A stretch of 6,884 bases of DNA from Candidatus Saccharimonadota bacterium (GCA_007135955.1 SLHW01000043.1:1-6884), one strand, 5' to 3'. Counted from the first letter of the stretch, positions 1 through 4,871 are shown. The notes: generated by a model from the letters alone, not told the origin. Made by a program: numbers and translations.

Positions 1-906
1 CATCGCGGTAAACTACATCACCCAAAAGAAGCATACATAACAGAGGAGGCTGGCTTAACAAGTTTAGCTCAGGATGTGATGTACTGGCTCGGTCATCGGT
101 CGCTGCGATTAAAGGTGATTGACAGCAAAGCTGTTGTGAGCGGCTGGCATGTCGAATTAACAGAAAAAGAAGCCCTTATTTCTATTGATGTAAAACTCAG
201 AGAAGAGCAACCGTTTGTAGCCGCTTACTATACTATCCTGGGCGTCTTACAGGTTATCGTATGGCGATATAGCAATATCAAGCTTAATACTGCTACAAAC
301 AACCAGCTGCTAGAGCACATGAGCATTGAGGCTGGGCTTGGTATTTATGGAATAAATGCTGCTCATCAGCCACAAGTACATCATATAGGTCACCTACACC
401 ACAGTCCGTCATTAGATAAGCTCTTATCAGTAACGACGGCCACCTATCTCCACTGGTTTATTAATTATGTACGCCAACACAACCGTCCTATTGATGACTA
501 TGAAGACGATTTACTTCCAGCAGCTCGCAAATCACTCAAGCTCCCCAGTCTCAATCATCAATCATCAAATCCGCTCATTGCACACACGACCAAGCAACTG
601 CAGCAACGGCGCCAGTTACGAATTTTAGCGTTTACTGTTGCTTGTTTTGTTTTGCTACTTGGATGGATTGCCTGGGAGCAGCTACCAAAGCAACTGACTG
701 CCGAACAGCAGCAGCAACTAACAACAATTGCTGAACTTGAGTCGGCGTATCAAATCTGTGCAGGAGATCTAAAAAACATGGTTGGATCAGTCTCATCGCC
801 AGACATCTTAAGTAGTCGCTCTATCCAAAATAAAGTTACCTCCTGCGAAAAGCTCAGACAGGAACACAACCGACTAGTGCGAGAGTTGCGTCAAGCTCGT
901 CGTTAA
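1..906 (+). CDS. Unrecognised single-span membrane protein with His-rich segment, 5'-partial
   Basis: I do not recognise this family. The frame is open from base 1, so the gene probably starts upstream; a GTG at 76 is the first possible start inside the window but has no well-placed Shine-Dalgarno (the AGGAGG at 44-49 is too distant and reads as coding sequence). Counting from that GTG, residues 1-180 form a soluble region containing six histidines between residues 97 and 109 and ending in a basic patch (KQLQQRRQLR). One hydrophobic helix follows at about 182-203. The last 70 residues are Gln/Glu/Arg-rich and probably helical, with cysteines 228 and 257. The basic patch before the helix suggests the N-terminal part is cytoplasmic and the tail external, where the two cysteines could form a disulfide. 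It converges on sodX and overlaps it by four bases. Coding status is fairly sure; function is unknown. Confidence 0.75.
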   Translation, partial: HRGKLHHPKEAYITEEAGLTSLAQDVMYWLGHRSLRLKVIDSKAVVSGWHVELTEKEALISIDVKLREEQPFVAAYYTILGVLQVIVWRYSNIKLNTATNNQLLEHMSIEAGLGIYGINAAHQPQVHHIGHLHHSPSLDKLLSVTTATYLHWFINYVRQHNRPIDDYEDDLLPAARKSLKLPSLNHQSSNPLIAHTTKQLQQRRQLRILAFTVACFVLLLGWIAWEQLPKQLTAEQQQQLTTIAELESAYQICAGDLKNMVGSVSSPDILSSRSIQNKVTSCEKLRQEHNRLVRELRQARR

Positions 907-1178
907 TTTTTGAATCGAGGCCAGATGATGATTGCCTTTATCGAAGTTTTATCTATCCAGCCAAAATCATGACTGTCACTACTATAGTGACTAGTGCCCT
1001 CAACAAACGCTTTTTTGGATGAAACATCAGTAATTAGCTTTAATTTTTCATGACCTTCATGCTCGAACAAGATTATTTTCCCTACACGAAGTCGCCTTGT
1101 ACGCAAGCCTAACACTAATTGCCCGTGCCGATAAATCGGCTCTAAGCTCTTGCCACCAACTCGTCTAAGCAACAGCAT
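903..1178 (-). CDS. sodX: Small S26-family (signal peptidase-like) protease, probable nickel-SOD maturation protease SodX
   Basis: This 91-residue protein would cut the short leader from the nickel superoxide dismutase encoded just upstream, freeing the N-terminal histidine that binds nickel. It has the order of a minimal S26 (LexA/signal-peptidase fold) Ser-Lys protease: GGKSLEP at 8-14 with presumed nucleophile Ser11 (the usual motif is GxSMxP, so Met is Leu here), a VGKIILF strand near 32-38, a candidate general-base Lys47 (or Lys45) in EKLKLI, and the box VEGTSHYSSDSHDFG at 59-73, matching the family's 'GDN..S.DSR.FG' region. There is no N-terminal membrane helix, as in known SodX proteins. 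Its ATG directly follows the sodN TAA and no ribosome-binding site is visible, so translation probably depends on reinitiation. The family fold is fairly clear; the SodX role rests mainly on the pairing with sodN. Confidence 0.87.
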   Translation of the reverse strand: MLLLRRVGGKSLEPIYRHGQLVLGLRTRRLRVGKIILFEHEGHEKLKLITDVSSKKAFVEGTSHYSSDSHDFGWIDKTSIKAIIIWPRFKN

Positions 1179-1556
1179 TTATTTTTTTGTTTCAGTAAAC
1201 CAATCAGTAATATCAGCTATCAGGTCAAGTAGTTTTTTACTCTCACTAGTTGAAGTTGATTTCTTTACCGTGCCAGCTTGCTTGGTCGCTTTCCAGAATA
1301 AGTCATGTAGACCCGGATTTGCTTCTAAGTGTTCAGGTTTAGCATAGTCAGTCCAAATAACCCACAGGTGGTGCTTGACTAGCTCGGCTCGCTGCTCTTT
1401 AATCATGACTGCTCGCCATTTGTCCTCTTGATTAAGTCCATCATATTTTTCATTAATTTTATGCACCGACTCAGCTTCGATTCGTGCCTGCGCAGGATCA
1501 TACACGCCACATGGTAAATCACAGTGTGCATAAGCGGTGTTTATAAATCGAGACAT
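1179..1556 (-). CDS. sodN: Nickel superoxide dismutase precursor
   Basis: This enzyme dismutates superoxide to oxygen and hydrogen peroxide with a nickel centre. The 125-residue precursor has a 10-residue leader (MSRFINTAYA) followed by the nickel hook HCDLPCGVYDP at 11-21. After cleavage, His11, Cys12 and Cys16 become His1, Cys2 and Cys6, the known nickel ligands, and these are the only cysteines in the protein. Other family blocks are intact: ARIEAESV (24-31), IKEQRAELVKHHLW (52-65), WTDYAKPEH (68-76) and LLDLIADITD (109-118), consistent with the four-helix-bundle subunit of a hexamer. The mature length, 115, is about normal. The leader resembles a cleaved pro-sequence and not a secretion signal, so the enzyme is probably cytoplasmic. 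AAGGAG lies five to six bases before the ATG. An extended -10 promoter precedes the gene and sodX follows without a gap. Identification is very secure. Confidence 0.97.
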   Translation of the reverse strand: MSRFINTAYAHCDLPCGVYDPAQARIEAESVHKINEKYDGLNQEDKWRAVMIKEQRAELVKHHLWVIWTDYAKPEHLEANPGLHDLFWKATKQAGTVKKSTSTSESKKLLDLIADITDWFTETKK

Positions 1557-1585
1557 TTTCGCTCCTTTTGATTACTTCTATCTCT

Positions 1586-1594
1586 AGTATAACA
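1586..1594 (-). promoter_or_regulatory. Extended -10 promoter for sodN-sodX
   Basis: On the - strand this reads TGTTATACT, a TGn extended -10 with a TATACT box. No good -35 lies 16-18 bases upstream, as is typical of extended -10 promoters. The predicted transcript starts near 1579 and gives a leader of about 22 bases carrying the AAGGAG ribosome-binding site of sodN. I see no Fur- or Nur-like operator next to it. Confidence 0.6.
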
Positions 1595-1701
1595 GTTGCT
1601 ACAATGAATGCCTGCAGAGCATGAAATACGCAAAAGACTTACACTTCTCAAGCTCTAATAAATACTCGGCGCGTAAAACAGTTTTGACATAAATAATTAG
1701 T

Positions 1702-2355
1702 CTACTGATGTTTTTTTGGCGAATGTTGTATGCGCCACTTTTCTATTTCGGCATGGTTACCGCTGAGTAACACCTCGGGAACCCGCATGCCACGAAACTC
1801 CTCCGGTCTTGTGTAATGTGGATGTTCCAAAGTATCTTTTTGCTGGAAGCTCTCATTAACTGCACTAGTATCATCACCGAGCACCCCTGGCAATAGACGA
1901 ACAACAGCATCAACCACCGCCATAGCTGGTATTTCACCACCAGTTAACACAAAATCACCAATGGATATTTGTCGGTCTACGATACTAGTAATCCGCTCAT
2001 CATAGCCCTCGTATCGCCCACACACTAAAATCATCCCCTTTGCGTTGTCGGCAAGGTTTTGAGCAAGCGCCTGAGAAAACGTTTCTCCACGCGGAGTCAG
2101 CAATATAACCTCAGCACCCGAATTAGTGCTTTGGCAATGCTCAATTGCCTTAAATAGTGGTTCAGGGCGCAACAACATTCCAGCGCCACCACCATAAGGC
2201 GTATCATCAACTGCTTGTCTTGGCCCAAGCCCAAAATCACGTAGACTTATATATTCGTACTCGACAATTCCATTATCTTGAGCCTTTTTGAGCATACTGG
2301 TCTCTAAGACATTCAGAAACATATCAGGAAATAGGCTAATGAGTTGGATTTTCAT
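1702..2355 (-). CDS. trmD: tRNA (guanine(37)-N1)-methyltransferase TrmD
   Basis: TrmD transfers a methyl group from S-adenosylmethionine to N1 of guanine 37 in tRNAs with a G at position 36, preventing +1 frameshifts. The 217 residues begin with the usual MKIQLISLFPDMF. VDDTPYGGGAGM (49-60), LLTPRG (85-90), LVCGRYEGYDERI (110-122) and QISIGDFVLTGGE (129-141) build the SPOUT trefoil knot and SAM site. Arg153 matches the conserved Arg154 of the enterobacterial enzyme. Two points are odd. The residue matching catalytic Asp169 is Glu168 (NESF instead of EDSF), and the protein stops soon after SGNHAEIEKWR, about 30-40 residues short of the E. coli C-terminus. AAAGGAG lies about ten bases before the ATG. 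The gene has its own extended -10 promoter behind a terminator, and rimM is not between it and khpA. Identity is secure. Confidence 0.97.
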   Translation of the reverse strand: MKIQLISLFPDMFLNVLETSMLKKAQDNGIVEYEYISLRDFGLGPRQAVDDTPYGGGAGMLLRPEPLFKAIEHCQSTNSGAEVILLTPRGETFSQALAQNLADNAKGMILVCGRYEGYDERITSIVDRQISIGDFVLTGGEIPAMAVVDAVVRLLPGVLGDDTSAVNESFQQKDTLEHPHYTRPEEFRGMRVPEVLLSGNHAEIEKWRIQHSPKKHQ

Positions 2356-2387
2356 GAATGCAACACTCCTTTGTATCTAGCAAAAGT

Positions 2388-2396
2388 ATTCTAGCA
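2388..2396 (-). promoter_or_regulatory. Extended -10 promoter for trmD
   Basis: On the - strand this reads TGCTAGAAT, a TGn extended -10 with TAGAAT one base off consensus. No clear -35 is visible, since that position falls in the upstream terminator hairpin. A start near 2381 would leave a leader of about 25 bases carrying AAAGGAG. It would let trmD be transcribed independently of whatever stops at the terminator. Confidence 0.5.
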
Positions 2397-2397
2397 C

Positions 2398-2425
2398 AAA
2401 TAAAAAGAGACCACAGATAGGTCTC
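2398..2425 (-). terminator. Intrinsic (rho-independent) terminator
   Basis: On the - strand a perfect six-pair stem, GAGACC/GGTCTC, closes a seven-base loop and is followed at once by TTTTTATTT, the classic form. An A/T-rich extension after one mismatch (AAAA on the + side facing TTTT) could also give weak activity on the + strand. It would end transcripts from khpA and from the small-RNA promoter before trmD. Confidence 0.8.
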
Positions 2426-2530
2426 GTTTTATCACATAAAGCTCTCATCCGTAGCATTGGCGGTGGATGACTCGCAATGAGCTTTTTTCTCTAACTATTT
2501 TTTGTACGTTGTTCACCAACAATCGTAACT
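2398..2530 (-). ncRNA. Candidate small RNA or structured trmD leader
   Basis: No ORF of useful length fills this stretch between khpA and trmD, yet it has both ends of a transcription unit: a -35/-10 promoter at 2537-2565 and the intrinsic terminator at 2398-2425, predicting an RNA of about 133 bases. Inside are a seven-pair stem (AAAGCTC at 2438-2444 with GAGCTTT at 2479-2485), a stacked six-pair stem (TCATCC at 2445-2450 with GGATGA at 2465-2470), and CATTG (2455-2459) able to pair with CAATG (2475-2479) as a pseudoknot. A weaker 5' hairpin (GTTG-GTGAA-CAAC) lies near the start. I match it to no known family: it lacks the T-box GGGTGGNACCGCG motif and the SRP RNA core. It could be a free sRNA or an attenuating leader of trmD. 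Existence is likely, function unknown. Confidence 0.5.
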
Positions 2531-2536
2531 AGCGAT

Positions 2537-2565
2537 ACTATACGCCGTCAGAATACAAAAAGCAA
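2537..2565 (-). promoter_or_regulatory. -35/-10 promoter of the candidate small RNA
   Basis: On the - strand TTGCTT (2560-2565) and TATAGT (2537-2542) lie 17 bases apart, close to the sigma-70 consensus. The start would be near 2530, so the nearest product is the 2398-2530 element and not a protein. The promoter lies just after the khpA stop codon. Confidence 0.6.
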
Positions 2566-2578
2566 GCGAATTTTTATG

Positions 2579-2968
2579 CTATATATCGAGGTCGTCGAGC
2601 TCTTCAAGCTCTTTGCGAGTTCGTGATGATTTTGACTCCTGCTCGTCATCGTCACTAGTGCTATCGTCGTCATCGTCGTCATTAGATGACTTTTTTGACG
2701 AAGAACTAGCATCTCCATCGGCGGCGGTATCGACAATCTTAAGATTGTATCGAGCATCGTTCTTGGTGCCCAGTGCTCGAAGCAACGTACGGATACTCTG
2801 AGCGGTAGCTCCACGCTTACCGATTACTCTCCCTAGGTCTTCAGGGTCGACTGATAGTTCAAGCAATACACCCTTTTCGTCAATTTTACGCTCTACTTGC
2901 ACTTTATCTGGGTTGCCGACTAATGACTGTACGATAAATTCAACAAATTGTTGGTCAATGCTGCTCAT
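2579..2968 (-). CDS. khpA: KH-domain RNA-binding protein KhpA with long acidic tail
   Basis: KhpA is a small cytoplasmic RNA-binding protein that in Gram-positive bacteria pairs with KhpB and affects cell elongation and small-RNA function. Residues 5-80 form the KH domain: FVEFIVQSLVGNPDKVQVE, then PEDLGRVIGKRGATAQSIRT with the GxxG loop at Gly50-Gly53. The family usually ends near residue 80. Here about 48 residues follow, rich in Asp, Ser and Glu, including a run of six aspartates at 97-102, and probably disordered. The start is supported by GAGGAG six bases before the ATG. The gene follows rpsP, the conserved bacterial order, but a gap of 91 bases with a promoter-like element separates them. 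In many bacteria rimM and trmD come next; here the small-RNA locus does. The domain call is secure; the role of the tail is unknown. Confidence 0.93.
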   Translation of the reverse strand: MSSIDQQFVEFIVQSLVGNPDKVQVERKIDEKGVLLELSVDPEDLGRVIGKRGATAQSIRTLLRALGTKNDARYNLKIVDTAADGDASSSSKKSSNDDDDDDSTSDDDEQESKSSRTRKELEELDDLDI

Positions 2969-3023
2969 CTGCTACTCCTCTATTATGGTCCTGCACTGCA
3001 CAGGTTCTGAAATTGGTAACTTT

Positions 3024-3032
3024 AGTATAACA
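3024..3032 (-). promoter_or_regulatory. Extended -10 promoter for khpA
   Basis: On the - strand this reads TGTTATACT, identical to the sodN element, with the TG provided by the end of an upstream hairpin arm. No convincing -35 is present. A start near 3017 would give a leader of about 50 bases ending in the GAGGAG site of khpA. The gene may also be reached by readthrough from rpsP. Confidence 0.45.
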
Positions 3033-3049
3033 AACCGATAGTAGGTTTG
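3031..3049 (-). repeat. Inverted repeat between rpsP and khpA
   Basis: Six-base arms CAAACC and GGTTTG flank seven bases, forming a perfect hairpin in RNA. On the - strand it is followed by TTATACTAAA, too poor in T for a confident terminator, and it touches the khpA extended -10. It may be a weak terminator or processing hairpin for rpsP mRNA, or an operator for khpA. Confidence 0.4.
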
Positions 3050-3052
3050 CTC

Positions 3053-3068
3053 GAGAAAACTATTTCTC
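3053..3068 (-). repeat. Hairpin across the rpsP stop codon
   Basis: GAGAAA and TTTCTC flank a four-base centre that contains the rpsP TAG (3060-3062). The stem is A/T-rich and weak, but with the 3031-3049 hairpin it gives rpsP mRNA two tandem 3' stem-loops, possibly protecting the 3' end. It could be chance. Confidence 0.3.
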
Positions 3069-3530
3069 TTTGACCTCTGCTGTTTTGTCAGAATCCTTGG
3101 CGTCCTGGTTTTTGCTTTCATCATCTGGTGTGATGTCTTCTGTAGTAGCTGCTTCTCCTTCATCAGCTGTTGCTTCAGCTTCTGCTGGTTGCTCAGGAGC
3201 CTCTTCACTCTCGTCTGGTTGGTTCTTGCGTAACTTTTCAGCATTCTTAGTGCTGCGTTTTTTGGTACCCTTTTCAGCAACTACCCATTTTGGTAACTTT
3301 ACCTTCTCGTCTTTTAGTAAACGAGCAACTCGCGCTGACGGCTGAGCGCCATTATCAAGATATTTCTCAGCAGCTTCTTTATCTACTGTTACTTCTTTAG
3401 TGTGTGGATTAAAATTTCCGAGGTTAGCAACAACTCGACCACTAGATGGTGAGCGCTGTGCCTCTTGAACAATAATTCGATATTGAGCATAGCCTTTTCG
3501 GCCGATACGTTGCAAACGAATTGCGAGCAT
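3060..3530 (-). CDS. rpsP: 30S ribosomal protein bS16 with long acidic C-terminal extension
   Basis: bS16 is an assembly protein of the small ribosomal subunit. The N-terminal 82 residues are typical: MLAIRLQRIGRKGYAQYRII, then GRVVANLGNFNPH (31-43), and GAQPSARVARLLK (61-73). The family usually has 75-90 residues, but this protein has 156. A lysine-rich linker (about 86-102) leads to a tail of Glu, Asp, Ala, Thr and Ser (105-156) with no predicted fold. The tail is not a fusion to a recognisable domain. The ATG gives the canonical N-terminus; its ribosome-binding site is weak, since only AGAGAG-like purines lie upstream. A near-consensus promoter overlaps the end of rnc, and the leader is about 86 bases with a GCTGTA/TACAGC inverted repeat. 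Identity is secure. Confidence 0.97.
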   Translation of the reverse strand: MLAIRLQRIGRKGYAQYRIIVQEAQRSPSSGRVVANLGNFNPHTKEVTVDKEAAEKYLDNGAQPSARVARLLKDEKVKLPKWVVAEKGTKKRSTKNAEKLRKNQPDESEEAPEQPAEAEATADEGEAATTEDITPDDESKNQDAKDSDKTAEVKEK

Positions 3531-3622
3531 AACTACTAATTCTCTCTTTCTCTTACTCCGCTGTATAAAATGCCGCCTAGACTACTACAGCTTCTAATTA
3601 CCTACTATTTGCAATCTGCTTC

Positions 3623-3651
3623 ATTTTACAGATAGCAACGACAACTGTCAA
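3623..3651 (-). promoter_or_regulatory. Near-consensus promoter for rpsP, overlapping the end of rnc
   Basis: On the - strand TTGACA (3646-3651, perfect -35) and TAAAAT (3623-3628, one mismatch) are 17 bases apart, the strongest promoter by eye in the window. The rnc stop codon TGA (3648-3650) lies inside the -35 box. The start would be near 3616, leaving a leader of about 86 bases before rpsP. Confidence 0.75.
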
Positions 3652-4343
3652 CTCTGGTAGCGCTGGAGTGCAACTTCAGCTGCTTCTACTTGCCCCGCTT
3701 GCTTGCTCGGACCACTACCCTTGCCGATAAGCTCACCATCAATAAATACCCCAACGGTAAAGATCTTGTCGTGATCAGGCCCCTCTTCTGAGAGTACTTT
3801 GTATGATGGGGTGTGTCCATCGTGGCTTTGTGCTAGTTCTTGCAAGTGTGACTTTGGATCCATCCAGGATCCAGAGTCTAGAATGTCCTGAAAAGTTACT
3901 AGCAGAGTATCCCTTATGAATTTTTTTGCACTCTCGTACCCTTGATCTAAATAGATTGCGCCAACCACCGCTTCATACGTATTAGCTAAAATTTGAGCAC
4001 GCGCTCGATTGCTGCCTCTTTTTTCACCGCGACTCAACCGCAGCAATGGCTCAAATCCAAGTCGATTAGCAGCTGCACCAATGCTTTCTGTCTTTACTAA
4101 ACTGCTGCGCCAATTAGTTAGCGTTCCCTCTGGGTCATCATGAGCTAGATACAAGTATTCGGTCACTACCAGCTCGAGGACTGCGTCACCCAAAAACTCA
4201 AGGCGCTCATTATGCTCTTTGGCAGTTTTTTTATGCTCGTTTATATAAGAACGGTGCGTAAAAGCAGTAATGAGCAAACCAATGTCATTAAAGTCTATAT
4301 TGAGTATGTCTGCAGCAAAAGCCTTGTATTTTGATGTGTCCAT
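3648..4343 (-). CDS. rnc: Ribonuclease III
   Basis: RNase III cleaves double-stranded RNA, releasing rRNA precursors and processing mRNAs. The 231 residues hold both normal parts. The catalytic domain carries the signature NERLEFLGDAVLEL (45-58), with acidic residues Glu46, Glu49 and Asp53, and a second active-site segment ILANTYEAVVGAIYLD (118-133) with Glu124. The double-stranded-RNA-binding domain spans about 162-230 (DPKSHLQELAQ, PSYKVLSEEGPDH, GKGSGPSKQAGQVEAAEVAL). Where E. coli has Asp114, a metal-site residue, this protein has Asn121. The gene begins ten bases after the Nudix gene with no Shine-Dalgarno, so translation is coupled or leaderless from a TATAAT just before the ATG. Its stop codon lies in the rpsP promoter. 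Identity is secure. Confidence 0.97.
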   Translation of the reverse strand: MDTSKYKAFAADILNIDFNDIGLLITAFTHRSYINEHKKTAKEHNERLEFLGDAVLELVVTEYLYLAHDDPEGTLTNWRSSLVKTESIGAAANRLGFEPLLRLSRGEKRGSNRARAQILANTYEAVVGAIYLDQGYESAKKFIRDTLLVTFQDILDSGSWMDPKSHLQELAQSHDGHTPSYKVLSEEGPDHDKIFTVGVFIDGELIGKGSGPSKQAGQVEAAEVALQRYQS

Positions 4344-4352
4344 AGATGAAGT

Positions 4353-4358
4353 ATTATA
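4353..4358 (-). promoter_or_regulatory. Possible -10 box giving a leaderless rnc mRNA
   Basis: A perfect TATAAT on the - strand ends ten bases before the rnc ATG, so the start would be about three bases ahead of it. An A-rich stretch lies upstream, but there is no -35 and no TG extension. A/T-rich sequence makes chance matches easy, so this is weak. Confidence 0.25.
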
Positions 4359-4851
4359 ATTTGTTTTCTCTTATTTTTTTTAATCCTAATAAAATCAACT
4401 TGCTGATATCCTCGTAGGCAATCTCATCAACAGCCTCAGCCGCCGGCAACCACTTGATGCCATTCATCCAATCTTCTGGGTTAAGATCATCGGTATCTCC
4501 AAGTGCCTTTACGAGAAATATTTCTGTTGTCATTAGCACCAAACTTGCTTGTCGACGATAACGAAAGCTAATTTTGCCAAGATGACTCATGACATTGACC
4601 TGCTTTAAGCCAGTTTCTTCTTTGATCTCTCGCTCAGCAGTTTGGCGAGCAGATTCACCTTCTTCAATATGTCCTTTCGGGATTGTCCAGCGATTTTTGG
4701 CGTCTTGGATTAATAAGATTTCAATCTTGTTATTTTGGTTGCGTCGGAAAATAACACCCCCAGCAGTCGGTTCGCGCACTACTTCGTTAATACTAGGTTT
4801 GCGATTGTTGACAAATTTTTTTATACCTTGGATTGGCTTAGGGCGTTTCAT
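4354..4851 (-). CDS. Nudix (MutT-type) hydrolase
   Basis: Nudix enzymes hydrolyse a nucleoside diphosphate linked to another group. The 165 residues contain a perfect Nudix box, GX5EX7REUXEEXGU, from Gly60 to Leu82 (Glu66, Arg74, Glu75, Glu78, Glu79, Gly81). It is preceded by the typical TAGGVIFRR and RWTIPKGHIEEGES segments. The PKGH lead-in and general shape resemble MutT-like and diadenosine-tetraphosphate hydrolase branches, but the substrate cannot be read from the sequence. A basic N-terminal stretch of about 25 residues precedes the domain. The start lies 20 bases after nusB with only a weak AGTGAG-like site, and rnc follows after ten bases, so it is the middle gene of a nusB-Nudix-rnc operon. 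Nucleotide clean-up or mRNA 5'-end trimming are both possible. Confidence 0.93.
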   Translation of the reverse strand: MKRPKPIQGIKKFVNNRKPSINEVVREPTAGGVIFRRNQNNKIEILLIQDAKNRWTIPKGHIEEGESARQTAEREIKEETGLKQVNVMSHLGKISFRYRRQASLVLMTTEIFLVKALGDTDDLNPEDWMNGIKWLPAAEAVDEIAYEDISKLILLGLKKIRENKL

Positions 4852-4871
4852 AACTATCAGTTACTCACTTT

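Noticed and set aside
1150..1347. Small + strand frame of 65 codons opposite sodN and sodX
   Set aside because: It runs antisense across the sodN-sodX junction, has no recognisable domain and no supporting signal.
1605..1701. A trmD terminator or another gene in the trmD-sodN gap
   Set aside because: The only inverted repeat near the trmD end is a short AAAAC/GTTTT-like A/T sequence, and no frame or RNA signature stands out.
2451..2508. Short peptide ORF (GTG start at 2508, about 23 codons, - strand) in the small-RNA locus, possibly a leader peptide
   Set aside because: No ribosome-binding site precedes the GTG and the peptide has no run of one amino acid as expected for attenuation.
2398..2530. 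Known RNA families: T-box, SRP RNA, preQ1, fluoride or SAM riboswitch
   Set aside because: I looked for the diagnostic T-box and SRP core motifs and for the general sequence pattern of the others and found no match; a covariance search could still change this.
2548..2814. Second - strand frame of 88 codons overlapping khpA
   Set aside because: A shadow frame of the repetitive Asp/Ser codons of the KhpA tail; khpA itself has the KH motif and a good ribosome-binding site.
3070..3345. Open + strand frame of 91 codons opposite rpsP
   Set aside because: It is antisense to the low-complexity bS16 tail; the Ser/Ala/Leu-rich product reflects complementing Glu/Ala codons. No ribosome-binding site or family match.
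3855..3875. Two GGATCC sites close together inside rnc
   Set aside because: They fall in ordinary codons of the linker and look like coincidence.
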